A DNA stretch of 64,000 bases, from the NCBI GenBank assembly GCA_910587155.1, contig CAJULA010000002.1, forward strand, positions 131,938 through 195,937, read 5' to 3'. Source of the stretch: an uncultured Lachnospiraceae bacterium (lineage in GTDB: Bacteria; Bacillota; Clostridia; Lachnospirales; Lachnospiraceae). Positions 37,753 to 47,273 of this stretch are shown piece by piece. Made by a program: the position numbers and the translations under genes. Numbering within the stretch: the stretch's first letter is position 1; each line of letters opens with the position of its first letter. The notes below the pieces were generated by a model that was not told the origin of the DNA, searched no databases, and saw nothing but the letters and a program-made list of their open reading frames with translations.

Positions 37753-38792
37753 TTAATTGACGCCCAATCTCGCTTTCATCCTCTCCAATTCATCAGGCTG
37801 TCCCATATCAAGCCAGGCTTCCTCACCAACCGGATAAATCCCTACCTGCTTTCCTTCCCATAAAAACTTCTCAATGACCGCAGGAAAATCAACTGGTTCA
37901 TTATATTTCAGATTTTCTATGACTTCTGGTTCAACGAAGTAGCACCCCGTATTGGTAAAAAATGTCAGATCAGGCTTCTCTTTTATGGACTCTATTACCC
38001 CATTTTCTCCTACATTTACTACACCATATGGAATTATGAAATTCTTTAATGAACATATCATGGTAATCAAATTCCCCGACTGTATATGCTGTTTATACGC
38101 TTTTTCCAAATCATCTTCTATCAAAATATCGCAATTTGTTAAAACAAACGTATCCTTTATTTTTCCTTTCAACAGGCTGATTCCTCCCCCTGTCCCAAGC
38201 AATTTTTCTTCAGCAATAAAATCAAGCGAGTATGCCTTATCCAACTCATCGAAATATGCTTTTATCATATTTCTTTTATAATTTACTATCATGTAAAACT
38301 CTCTGCATCCATATGTACAAAATCTATTGATAATATGTTCTACCATTGGATAGTCGCCTATTGGAATCAATGGTTTGGGTAAAATACTTGTAAATGGCGA
38401 AAGTCTCGTTCCAAGCCCGCCCGCCATAATCACTACTGGAATCTGCCTGTCAAATGCACCATGTTCCTGTTCATATTTTTCGATAAAAACTACTCTTTTA
38501 AGCACATGTTGATCATCTACAATCGGTATCGCATGGATATGATATTCTTTCATGGTACGCATTGCACATTCTTCTTGCCCTTCATACAAATATCGAGGGT
38601 TATAATTGGCCACATACTTCACAGGAGCCTGCAGATTCCCCGTTTTCAATATCCATCTGCGGATATCGCCATCCGTAACAGAAGCCAGGAGTTTTCCATT
38701 TTCATGTACAAACAATATTTTTTTGAACTTTTGTCAAGCTGTTTCATCGCATCCAATATTGACATTTCTTGTCCAATATATATTTCATCCAT
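37753..38792 (-). CDS. ptmE: CBS-domain sugar nucleotidyltransferase (PtmE-like), frameshifted
   Basis: The nucleotidyltransferase part is intact in the frame 37753-38715: VVIMAGGLGTRLSPFTSILP, PLIPIGDYPMVEHIINRF, LLGTGGGISLLKG, FVLTNCDILIEDD. The preceding CBS pair begins MDEIYIGQEMSILDAM at the ATG 38792, which has AGGAG 6 bases upstream. The two are joined as SSKKILFVHENG only if the seven-A run at 38724-38718 had eight. PtmE activates glucosamine-1-phosphate with GTP in legionaminate synthesis. As written, the CBS domains are broken and an internal start would be needed. Confidence 0.75.
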
Positions 38793-38793
38793 A

Positions 38794-40683
38794 TTACACT
38801 CCTGACCAATCCAGCTGTAATTTCTCATACAATTTTCTGGTATACGCATAATGCCTGCACGTACAAATATCCGGAAATTCATCTCCCACATTATCACGCA
38901 TAAACCCTACCAGATTTTGATCTTCTATGTTCTCTGGCATCACCTCTTTATCTTCTGAATCAAGCCACATTTCCCTGTCCACCGGGAAGTATATCAGTTT
39001 ATACCCATCTTTAATAATTCCTCTGAAACCCATCCAATTTTTCCACATAATATCCTCATTGTGTTCCAGTTTGTATAAAATCTCCCGGCAATACTTGGGC
39101 CCATAGGGATGATCATTCTGAATCAGCGCATAATCAGAAAATATTTTATCAAAATTTTCCTCTGTGGGATGCAGTACATAAGAAACTAGCTCATAAAATT
39201 TCAAATAAGAAAATATTTTTTTATAATTTCCTGTTTTAATCCCCTGGTCTTTTACAAAACAAAAGGCATGCAGCCTGCGTTCCGAATAAGCCGGTCCACC
39301 AATACCATGATCACTCATAAAAATCCTGCAAACATTTTTCCCCAGGAACTTTATATAAAATAAAATTTGCTGTTCAAGATAATACGCGGATTCCGCTCTC
39401 TGAATTTCAAATTCGGACATATCCTCCCTTAAAAATCTGCCAGGATCAAGGGTAAGTTTTTCAGAGTTTCCATTCCAATATGGATTATGCAGTTCACAAT
39501 CCATGTGACATATAACAAACTTCTTTTCCCCTTCATCATTCAGAAGCTGTGCCAATGTTTCCCATAAATGCATTGCGGCAGGTGTATATAAACATTTTAC
39601 GGTATATTCCGGTAGCTTCTGATATTTTTTCTTAATGTAATTCCCCCCTATCTCACAAATCTGGTAACCGTTTTTATGAAGCAATTCCAGTGTTTTTCCA
39701 TGCCTTATCATATTTTTTGTTTCTACATTTCTGTACAATTTTCCTTCGAAAAATGGTATTCCCGTAAACATTGACTGCGATGTGGTATGCGTATAGGGTA
39801 TATGTGTATATGTATTCTCAAAGATCAGACTTTCCTTTTCGATTTTTTCAAGAAAATGGTACTTTTTGAAATCTGAATACGGCAGCGCATCGCACCAAAA
39901 GACAATAATATCCTTTTCCTTTTTATCCTGAAGTTCTTTTTTCATTTGAGAAAACAGACGCAAAAACTCCTGTTTTATCCGCAAAAAAGGGTTATCATTT
40001 CTGCCAAATATTTGGGTGTACTGATCTATATAGAAAAAACCATTTTTATAATCCCTTATCAGAAAATAATTTATAATTAATTCCCGTAAATAATATTTCT
40101 TATCTTTTCTGTTTTTAGCTTTCTTTACATAGTTCTTTTTTACCAGTATCGCATCATAATTATCACAATACTTTTCCGTTTCTGAACTCTGTAACCTGAG
40201 TCTCCACCTCACATATTCTTGTAAAATCCTCTTCTCTAATGGATTGGCAATGCTTCTCACAACATCTTTTTTATATTCTTTCTTTATTAATTCATAAATA
40301 TCAATTATCTCATATGAAACATCCCAACTGATTAAATACATCTGAAGTAAATAGCGCAAACTGTCCGAAACAATAACAAGTTTATCTATTTTATATCCGG
40401 CAATTTTCTTAACCAGTTCCTCATTTTCAAATTCTCTCCCCGGCGCATTAATCCAGTCATCAGGATGAGTATATTCACCCGATACCGCGCCATGATCCCT
40501 GGGCAGACATTGTATAAACTTATCCACATCATCTTGATATCCAAAAACAACTGTCCTGCATCCCTTTTCCCAGATATGCTTTCTGATTACATGTCTTAAC
40601 CAAATTCTGGGAATGTAGTACATCTTTCCATATGGTTTTATATTCTCCGCCAGAATCCTTTCTGCACGTGCATTAATATCCAT
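38794..40683 (-). CDS. Alkaline phosphatase/sulfatase-superfamily protein with N-terminal Rossmann-like module
   Basis: 629 residues from the ATG at 40683, with AGGAG 10 bases upstream and only 5 bases after the preceding gene. Residues 40-150 contain RTVVFGYQDDVDKFI and KLVIVSDSLRYLLQMYL, a divergent copy of the Rossmann-like module. Residues from about 265 form a sulfatase-like hydrolase: IIVFWCDALPYSD, HIPYTHTTSQSMFTGI around the nucleophile Thr/Ser, VICHMDCELHNPYW and IFMSDHGIGG with metal ligands. No signal peptide or membrane helix, so it would act in the cytoplasm, unlike LPS phosphoethanolamine transferases. It may transfer or remove a phospho or phosphono group; unproven. Confidence 0.65.
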   Translation of the reverse strand: MDINARAERILAENIKPYGKMYYIPRIWLRHVIRKHIWEKGCRTVVFGYQDDVDKFIQCLPRDHGAVSGEYTHPDDWINAPGREFENEELVKKIAGYKIDKLVIVSDSLRYLLQMYLISWDVSYEIIDIYELIKKEYKKDVVRSIANPLEKRILQEYVRWRLRLQSSETEKYCDNYDAILVKKNYVKKAKNRKDKKYYLRELIINYFLIRDYKNGFFYIDQYTQIFGRNDNPFLRIKQEFLRLFSQMKKELQDKKEKDIIVFWCDALPYSDFKKYHFLEKIEKESLIFENTYTHIPYTHTTSQSMFTGIPFFEGKLYRNVETKNMIRHGKTLELLHKNGYQICEIGGNYIKKKYQKLPEYTVKCLYTPAAMHLWETLAQLLNDEGEKKFVICHMDCELHNPYWNGNSEKLTLDPGRFLREDMSEFEIQRAESAYYLEQQILFYIKFLGKNVCRIFMSDHGIGGPAYSERRLHAFCFVKDQGIKTGNYKKIFSYLKFYELVSYVLHPTEENFDKIFSDYALIQNDHPYGPKYCREILYKLEHNEDIMWKNWMGFRGIIKDGYKLIYFPVDREMWLDSEDKEVMPENIEDQNLVGFMRDNVGDEFPDICTCRHYAYTRKLYEKLQLDWSGV

Positions 40684-40688
40684 TCCAT

Positions 40689-41396
40689 TTACTCTCCTGT
40701 CAATGGCTGCTGCTCTTTTAAGCCAGCACCGATTCCCCATATATAATGGCACATTGGGGCAAATCCCGTATGAACCACCTCATCATTCATTCCAAATAAA
40801 AAAGTATTATGAAAATATTTGCGCAATAATGCTTTCAAACTATCCTGTCCTTTCAGATTAATATGTACAGCTTTGCTTTGTACAGATGCATATTCCGCTG
40901 CTGTCTGATTGGGTGTGCCTATAATCATAACCGCATCCTCTTTATTCTCATATGATGCTACCATATTTCTCATAAAAACATCTTCTTTAACCGGATCAAC
41001 ATGTTCAATCACATCAATCAGATAAATTGCACTGACATTAACATCTTTGAGGGCTTTCTCATTCATATCATGGTGAATAAATTTTACATTATTCAAAAAC
41101 GGTAACCGTTTTCTGTTATCATCCAGAAATTCGCTTTCCCAGTCAACAGCGTACAATACCCCCCCCTCACACAGATTTTGCGCTACAATTGGCAGCCCAA
41201 ATGCATCCCCGCTCCCAACTTCCATTACTCGTTTTCTGCCCTCTAACATTTTTGCCACAAATTTATATCTTGAAAGTACAAAAGCCATATGTCTGGCATC
41301 ATGCATCATGCTCCAGGATGTCCAGGGACCCTGGTTCAGTCCCTCTGTCTCAAAAGCCGATTTCATCTCTTTATAATTTCTCTCTTTAATATCCAT
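40689..41396 (-). CDS. Class I SAM methyltransferase
   Basis: 235 residues from the ATG at 41396 (AGAGAG upstream); the frame can be extended to 41435, where it overlaps the stop of the upstream gene (TAATG). The AdoMet motif is VMEVGSGDAFGLPIVA, then LYAVDWESEFL, HHDMNEKAL and AIYLIDVIEHVDP. Its methyl acceptor is unknown. A run of eight G (plus strand C 41159-41166) encodes Gly-Gly in CEGGVLY and is in frame here, but it is a potential slippage site. Confidence 0.75.
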   Translation of the reverse strand: MDIKERNYKEMKSAFETEGLNQGPWTSWSMMHDARHMAFVLSRYKFVAKMLEGRKRVMEVGSGDAFGLPIVAQNLCEGGVLYAVDWESEFLDDNRKRLPFLNNVKFIHHDMNEKALKDVNVSAIYLIDVIEHVDPVKEDVFMRNMVASYENKEDAVMIIGTPNQTAAEYASVQSKAVHINLKGQDSLKALLRKYFHNTFLFGMNDEVVHTGFAPMCHYIWGIGAGLKEQQPLTGE

Positions 41397-41434
41397 AAAA
41401 ATTTCTCTCTTTTTCTGTAATATGCATGAATCCA

Positions 41435-42335
41435 TTAACTTTTCATACCGTTCATTTGCATAATATGCACTTCTTTTATAAACCGTTTTAGCATATCCTC
41501 AGTATTATATGGACGGAATCCCAGTCTTTGTGCCTTATCGGTATTAATCAGGGAGCATACAGGTGTTGTTCCATTTTCTTTCGCTATAATTTCAGAGCTG
41601 CTTTTTATTTCATCCCGCATTGTTCGAAGAATATGTAACATTGTAAATTTATCCCTGGCTCCAAGAAGTACTGTATCATTTTCTTTCCACACTTCTTTTG
41701 CAAGCAAATATTTCAAAAATCCCCCTAATTCCGAAACATGCAGATAATTATTATATCTTTGTTCAGGAATAAAACAGTTTACATTTTCCCCTATTAGAAT
41801 CCTTTTTGTCATGGATAAAAAACCGGAATCTTCTGTGTGTTCCAAACTCACATATGGACCAATCATTCTGGGTAATTGAACAATCAATTTCTCCGGAATC
41901 TCCGCTTCCTTCACAATTGATTCCCCCAGACGCTTTGTTATTGCATATATGTTGGGGGGTATTCATCATACTCGTTTCACAAACTTCACCTTTAACACGC
42001 CCATAAACACTTACCGTTGACATATAAATAAGCCTTTTGACATGTGTCTGTTCCGCCCAGCAGACAAGATTCTTTGTCGCTTCGATATTGTCACGAATCA
42101 ATGTTCTTGTACTTCCTGACAAGGCTGCTGCAACATGAATGACAGTGTCAACATCAGTAATACCTCCCCCCCCGGAAAAATGTTTCGAAAGGTCCGCCTG
42201 TATTAATATATAATTGCTTCCCATTGGTATCTTATTTCGATAAACTCCAACAACCTCATACCCTGCATCTGCCAAATCATCTCCAATATATCGACCAACG
42301 TTGCCGCCTACGCCTGTAATAAGAATTTTCTTCAC
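41435..42335 (-). pseudogene. NAD-dependent epimerase/dehydratase, frameshifted before YxxxK
   Basis: Two frames together give an extended SDR of about 300 residues. The first (from a GTG at 42335) has ILITGVGGNVGRYIGDDL, DTVIHVAAALSG and YMSTVSVYGRVKG. The second (ending 41435) has ITKRLGESIVKEAEIPEKL and ends MQMNGMKS. A run of six C (minus strand, plus-strand G 41954-41959) breaks the frame; five C would restore NIYAITKRLGE with the catalytic Tyr and Lys. As written the enzyme would be dead. It is a diverged paralogue of the next gene upstream, which is intact, so the reading is well supported. Confidence 0.8.
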
Positions 42336-42352
42336 AATGTTACCCTTCTGTT

Positions 42353-43243
42353 CTACTTTCCCTTTATGGATGTGCTTACATCTTTTGCAAACTTTTCTAT
42401 AATCTCGGTAATCTCCCGTGATTGAAACCCATACGCCTGCGCATGCATACTGTCAATTGCATAACATGTATTAGGCCCTTCCGCCGGTCTTTCAATGAAC
42501 TGTGACTGACTGTTTAAACTTCTCTTTAGTTTATCCAAAATATCAATAATCCGCATACATCCTTTGGCTCCCAGAACAAACTGCTCGAATCCCATAAATT
42601 CTTTTTCCAGCAGGAGTAACAAAAATTTTGATAAATCATCTACATATAGCAGATTGTTATACAATAAATCCGGGTTTGTATAATATACATCTTCGTTTTT
42701 CATCATCTGAGCCGTCACTCTGGGCAGCCAGAGATAAGACAGATCACATCCCTTTCCCAATGTCCTTGGTAAACGAATCACAATACGTTTCTTAATATGC
42801 GAATCCTCCAGCATCCTCTCGCACAGAAACTTTGTCATTCCGTAATCACTCAGATTAATCCTGTCGCTGAATTCATTCACGCAAGATGTCGTTTCTCCAT
42901 AAACAGCAACGGATGATATGTAAATAAACGCAGGAATCTGAGCCTTTTCAGCATAATCAATCAGCCTTCTCGTACTTCCTATCGTATTATCAAGATAATC
43001 ACATATTTTATCTCCGTTCATCTGACCTGCAAAATGTATAATTGTGTCGATCGGCTCATTGTGTAAATACTTTTCAAATTCATCTTTGGCTAAATTACAA
43101 GAGAACACTTTTTGTGCTGCGCAGGTCGGATACCTGTTGCGATAAATCCCTATTACCTCTATGCCATGATCTGTTAAGTATTCTGCTACATTTTGACCAA
43201 TAAAACTTCCTATTCCTGCAATCAACACACAAGAATTATTCAT
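42353..43243 (-). CDS. NAD-dependent epimerase/dehydratase (SDR)
   Basis: 296 residues. NAD-binding VLIAGIGSFIGQNVAEYL, then DTIIHFAGQMNGD, YISSVAVYGETTS and YGMTKFLCE (YxxxK). It is paralogous to the frameshifted SDR downstream. The substrate is likely a nucleotide sugar. It overlaps the transketolase subunit gene upstream by 8 bases. Confidence 0.8.
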   Translation of the reverse strand: MNNSCVLIAGIGSFIGQNVAEYLTDHGIEVIGIYRNRYPTCAAQKVFSCNLAKDEFEKYLHNEPIDTIIHFAGQMNGDKICDYLDNTIGSTRRLIDYAEKAQIPAFIYISSVAVYGETTSCVNEFSDRINLSDYGMTKFLCERMLEDSHIKKRIVIRLPRTLGKGCDLSYLWLPRVTAQMMKNEDVYYTNPDLLYNNLLYVDDLSKFLLLLLEKEFMGFEQFVLGAKGCMRIIDILDKLKRSLNSQSQFIERPAEGPNTCYAIDSMHAQAYGFQSREITEIIEKFAKDVSTSIKGK

Positions 43244-44159
43244 TACATACCATTTTCCTTATCTTACTTATTATCCCTTCAACTGAAATATGATATTTCT
43301 GTCTTATCTCCTGACGCCATCCATATTCAAAACAATATTTATCAGGAAAACCGATCGACTGAAAAGCAACAGCAATTCCCGATTCTGCCAGTACATCAGC
43401 GACAAGACTTCTTAAACCACCGAAATAATTGTGTTCCTCCACCACAAGGATTCTCTTTGTCTTCTGCGCCGCCCGGATAATAGCACATCTGTCTATGGGC
43501 TTTAAAGATGCCATATTGATTATTTGTACACTAATATTTTCCTGTGACAATATTTCTGCACTTTTCATTACATCCGCCAACATTGACCCTGTGACGATCA
43601 CCGAAATATCTGTACCTTCCTGTAACAGAGATGCTTTCCCGATTTCAAATTTGGGGATCTGTGTAAATACTTCTTCCTCATAAGACTTTCCAAACCTGAC
43701 ATATACCGGGCCATTATAATTTACCGCAGCTTTCATGACAGGTTCAACCTCAAGCGGTGTAGAAGGCGATAATACACACATATTAGGTAAAGCAACCATA
43801 ACCGCAATGTCTTCTGTTGTATGATGCGTCGGTCCCAGATTATTATAGCCTATACCTGCGCCACTCCCTACAATCTTAACATTTCTGTTCTGCACACATA
43901 CATCATTACGAATAAATTCAAAGGCTCTGTAAGCAAGAAACGCACCCATACCATATACAATTGGTATAAATCCACTGCTGGCTACTCCTGCCGCCACACC
44001 AATGGCATTTGCTTCTGCAATTCCACATTCAATGATTCTCTCGGGCATATCTCTGCGAACCAAATCATGCTCTTCTGTCCCACTATCCGCAAATATCGTT
44101 ATAATCCGGGGATTATCCCGCATAAGTTGATATATAACGCTTTTATATCCGTTTCTCAT
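43236..44159 (-). CDS. Transketolase-like, C-terminal subunit
   Basis: 307 residues corresponding to the pyrimidine-binding and C-terminal domains of transketolase: IITIFADSGTEEHDLVRR, IECGIAEANAIGVAAGVA, PIVYGMGAFLAYRAFEFIRN and ILVVEEHNYFGGLRSLVAD. It pairs with the N-terminal subunit encoded just upstream (17-base overlap) to make one ThDP enzyme. In glycan loci such pairs move two-carbon units between sugar phosphates or sugar nucleotides. A link to the heptose pathway (sedoheptulose 7-phosphate supply) or a branched sugar is possible. Confidence 0.85.
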   Translation of the reverse strand: MRNGYKSVIYQLMRDNPRIITIFADSGTEEHDLVRRDMPERIIECGIAEANAIGVAAGVASSGFIPIVYGMGAFLAYRAFEFIRNDVCVQNRNVKIVGSGAGIGYNNLGPTHHTTEDIAVMVALPNMCVLSPSTPLEVEPVMKAAVNYNGPVYVRFGKSYEEEVFTQIPKFEIGKASLLQEGTDISVIVTGSMLADVMKSAEILSQENISVQIINMASLKPIDRCAIIRAAQKTKRILVVEEHNYFGGLRSLVADVLAESGIAVAFQSIGFPDKYCFEYGWRQEIRQKYHISVEGIISKIRKMVCNE

Positions 44160-44979
44160 TAGTTATCAACTCCTCCCCGGATATCCCCAATTCCTTCAAT
44201 CCTGTTTCCACTTCAATCTCTGATGGCATCTTATAATGCCAGTCTTGCCTGCCCTCCGCAAACGAAAGTCCTTTCCCTTTTATTGTTTTTGCTACAATTA
44301 CCTTGGGTTTATCTGCCTCCAAAGCAAGAGTATGTATTAACTGCTTTATATTATGTCCATCCGTCTCTATTACATGGAAACCAAAAGAACGCCACTTTTT
44401 ACTTAAATCTCCCAGACTGATAATGTCTTTACTAAACCCTGTAGCCTGTATTTCGTTATTATCAATTATGATGGTTAGATTATCTAATCTGTTATGACTT
44501 ATAAACATTGCCGCCTCCCAGATTTCTCCTTCCTGTAACTCACCATCCCCCAACATAACATATACCTTATAAGTATCCCCTTTTAACTTTCCTGCTTTCG
44601 CAATTCCAGCCGCAAATGATAGTCCATGCCCTAATGAACCACTTGTCATCTCTATACCAGGAATTTTCCCATAGGTAGCCAGACCACCAAATATCGTTCC
44701 TTCCATACAAAAAGTACCAACTTTTTTGCTCTCATAGTACCCCGCCTTTGCCAAAACATAATACAAAGCCAGAGCAGCATGCCCCTTGCTCATAATAAAT
44801 CTGTCCCGCTTCTCCCATTCCGGGTTTTGCGGATCATACCGGAGTATATCCCCAAAATACAACGCTGTTAAAATTTCCACTGAGGATAAGGAAGAAGCCA
44901 GATGTCCTGCACGGTTACAACACACGGTTTTAAAGATGGATCTTCTGATATCAAGTGCAATTTCCTCAAAATTTTTCAT
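44143..44979 (-). CDS. Transketolase-like, N-terminal (ThDP-binding) subunit
   Basis: 278 residues from the ATG at 44979, where AAAGGACAGGT precedes it; the longer frame to 45003 is less likely. ThDP-binding residues are in VMLGDGELQEGEIWEAAMF and IIIDNNEIQATG; GHLASSLSSVEILTALYFG, FIMSKGHAALALY and GSLGHGLSFAAG are standard transketolase N-domain motifs. It needs the downstream subunit to be active. Confidence 0.85.
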   Translation of the reverse strand: MKNFEEIALDIRRSIFKTVCCNRAGHLASSLSSVEILTALYFGDILRYDPQNPEWEKRDRFIMSKGHAALALYYVLAKAGYYESKKVGTFCMEGTIFGGLATYGKIPGIEMTSGSLGHGLSFAAGIAKAGKLKGDTYKVYVMLGDGELQEGEIWEAAMFISHNRLDNLTIIIDNNEIQATGFSKDIISLGDLSKKWRSFGFHVIETDGHNIKQLIHTLALEADKPKVIVAKTIKGKGLSFAEGRQDWHYKMPSEIEVETGLKELGISGEELITNEKRI

Positions 44980-45024
44980 ACCTGTCCTTTCTGTCTGCCC
45001 CAAAGTAACAAGTCTTATTTTGCA

Positions 45025-46101
45025 TCAGATAAAATTAATATGATTTCTGTCTATCGACACCAAATTATGTAATAACAGATTTCTTTCATCAAATACACAC
45101 CTGAAATTGCACTCCTGGCAGGGATCCAGTCCTCTCACTTTTTTAATGGTGTCTTCAGCATACCATAGTTCCTTCAAGCTCCTATTTTCCAGAGAACCAA
45201 TATCTCCATTTTTCGTATAAGCCCTCTGATGACAGAAATATACTTTACAGTCAGCGCCAATAACCGTGAATACTTCCTGAATCATACACCGATGGTATGA
45301 TTTTTCATATCCCGCATCCAGTCCCGCATCATCACTGTATTTATCTATGATTTTAAACCCATTGTTCTCAAACTCTTTTTGAGCCCGTTCAATCTGCTTT
45401 TCCACAATCTGCCTGATCGGTTTATGATATTCTCCCAGATCACCGTCCAGTCTCAATGGGGAAAATTTAATATTATTCACTCCCAATCCGGACATCAGAT
45501 TGCATAAATCATAGATTTCTTTGTAGTTATCCTTTGTTACCACACAATTAATCCCTACCGTACACTGGGGATTTTTGTTCTGTACAAAATTCGAAATATT
45601 ACTGATAACCCTGTCAAATGTATTGACGCCTCTGATTTTTGCATAGGTATCTGCACTGGCGGATTCAATGGATACCCTTATCCACTTTGCATCTGCCAAC
45701 AACTCCGCTTTTCCGCCTTCCAATGCCTGTCCATTTGTAATGGCAGAATATTCAATTTTTTTATCTTTTATCATCCTCAGGGCATTCTCAATATATGGGT
45801 ATACCAAAGGTTCTCCACCACCACTGAATGTAACGGCCTTAACCTTTATATCAGCCATATCTTGTATTATTTCTTCCATTTTATTCCATGGAATCATAGC
45901 CTTTTTATCAAAGAGCCGGTCTTCAGGTACGTTATCATCCTTGGAGCCGCAATAATAACAATTTTGATTACAACAGTTAGTAGGTTTTATGCGGATATAT
46001 ATAGGAGAAGTTCTTCTCTCACTTAAAATATCATTTATTTTTTCAGTGTGATGGAATATTTTCAGGTCACTATAGACACTGCTTTCCACATTACCTGCCA
46101 T
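45025..46101 (-). CDS. Radical SAM enzyme with C-terminal SPASM-like cysteines
   Basis: 358 residues. The cluster-binding motif is CNQNCYYCG (CxxxCxxC) near residue 43, followed by TFSGGGEPLVYP, the AdoMet GGE-type motif. The C-terminal part has cysteines in HRCMIQEVF, VYFCHQRAY and DPCQECNFRC, typical of an auxiliary iron-sulfur site. It ends HINFI, like the two other radical SAM proteins here. The enzyme probably acts on a sugar by radical chemistry. Its ribosome site AAAAGGAGAGAATAA lies inside the preceding aminotransferase gene's end. Confidence 0.8.
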   Translation of the reverse strand: MAGNVESSVYSDLKIFHHTEKINDILSERRTSPIYIRIKPTNCCNQNCYYCGSKDDNVPEDRLFDKKAMIPWNKMEEIIQDMADIKVKAVTFSGGGEPLVYPYIENALRMIKDKKIEYSAITNGQALEGGKAELLADAKWIRVSIESASADTYAKIRGVNTFDRVISNISNFVQNKNPQCTVGINCVVTKDNYKEIYDLCNLMSGLGVNNIKFSPLRLDGDLGEYHKPIRQIVEKQIERAQKEFENNGFKIIDKYSDDAGLDAGYEKSYHRCMIQEVFTVIGADCKVYFCHQRAYTKNGDIGSLENRSLKELWYAEDTIKKVRGLDPCQECNFRCVFDERNLLLHNLVSIDRNHINFI

Positions 46102-47224
46102 TTATTCTCTCCTTTTGTATCATAGAAATCACATCGCAAATATGCTCTACTTCTCCGGGTTGCAATGTCCCATACAACGGTAAATCTAACGCTTCCTTCG
46201 CTATTTTTCTCGCATGGGTAACATCCAGAAGATAGCCCCTTTCTTTATAGCAACTATAATCGCAGCAAAGAGTGTCATACAATTTTCTTGTAATAATCCC
46301 CTCTTTCTTTAACCGGGAAAATAACTCATCTCTGCCAATCCCAAATGACTCCTCTTTAATCCGCACCGGAAAATATGCATAATTATAGTCAATTCCTTTC
46401 TCATAAGGATATGTATCAATACCTTCTACTCCCGACAATCTGTCAATATATATATGCGCCAGTGTCTTTCTTGTCTCAATTTCTTTTTCTACAAGATCAA
46501 GTCCCAAAATTCCCATTGCCGCCTGAAATTCATTCATTTTAGCATTTATACCAGGCAATATTACATCGCTTCCGGTTTCATAATAAGAAATACCGAAATT
46601 CTTGTACAATGAGAATGCTTCCTGTAATGTATCGTCCCCATAAGTTAACAACCCGCCTTCTATAGAATTAAATACCTTGATTGCATGTAAGCTGAACATG
46701 GTAATATCACCATACCTGCCTATATGCTTTCCTGACACTTTTGTTCCGAAGGCCTGCGCACCGTCATATACTACTTTCAATTGATATTTTATTGCTATTC
46801 TTTCAATTTCATCTATTTTACAGGGTATCCCAAAGATATGCGGCACAATGATAGCACTGGTTTTTTCTGAAATATGCTCCTCTAACATCTTGGGATCAAT
46901 ATTATAGCTGTCATCTATATCACAAAAAACCGGAGTCAACCCGTTTTGTACAATAGCATTGGTCGTGGAGATAAAAGTAAATGGAGAAGTGAGAACCTCT
47001 CCCTGCAAATGCAATGCCTGTATCGCGATTGTCAGTGCAGAATGTCCGTTCACGAATAAATCTGCATTCCTGCACCCCATATATTCCCTGATACGATGTT
47101 GGAGTTTTCGTACCTTAGGTCCGTTATTGGTTAATAATTTCGTATCCCAGATATCTTTTATTTCTCTGATATATGCATCATAATCCGGCAAGGATGGCTG
47201 TGTTGGTTTTATGATATCTGCCAT
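46091..47224 (-). CDS. DegT/DnrJ-type aminotransferase (VioA-like)
   Basis: 377 residues, PLP sugar aminotransferase. The N-terminus KPTQPSLPDYDAYIREI and WDTKLLTNNGPKV, then LTSPFTFISTTNAIV, VVYDGAQAFGTKV and MFSLHAIKVFNSIEGG (PLP lysine), resemble VioA-type dTDP-4-keto-6-deoxyglucose aminotransferases. A hexapeptide acyltransferase follows the VioB pattern just upstream, so an acylated 4-amino-4,6-dideoxysugar is likely. It overlaps the radical SAM gene downstream by 11 bases. Confidence 0.8.
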   Translation of the reverse strand: MADIIKPTQPSLPDYDAYIREIKDIWDTKLLTNNGPKVRKLQHRIREYMGCRNADLFVNGHSALTIAIQALHLQGEVLTSPFTFISTTNAIVQNGLTPVFCDIDDSYNIDPKMLEEHISEKTSAIIVPHIFGIPCKIDEIERIAIKYQLKVVYDGAQAFGTKVSGKHIGRYGDITMFSLHAIKVFNSIEGGLLTYGDDTLQEAFSLYKNFGISYYETGSDVILPGINAKMNEFQAAMGILGLDLVEKEIETRKTLAHIYIDRLSGVEGIDTYPYEKGIDYNYAYFPVRIKEESFGIGRDELFSRLKKEGIITRKLYDTLCCDYSCYKERGYLLDVTHARKIAKEALDLPLYGTLQPGEVEHICDVISMIQKERINGR

Positions 47225-47273
47225 GTGTCTGTTTCCTTCCTAATCAGTCTCTTTTATATCTGTCTTTATTCCT

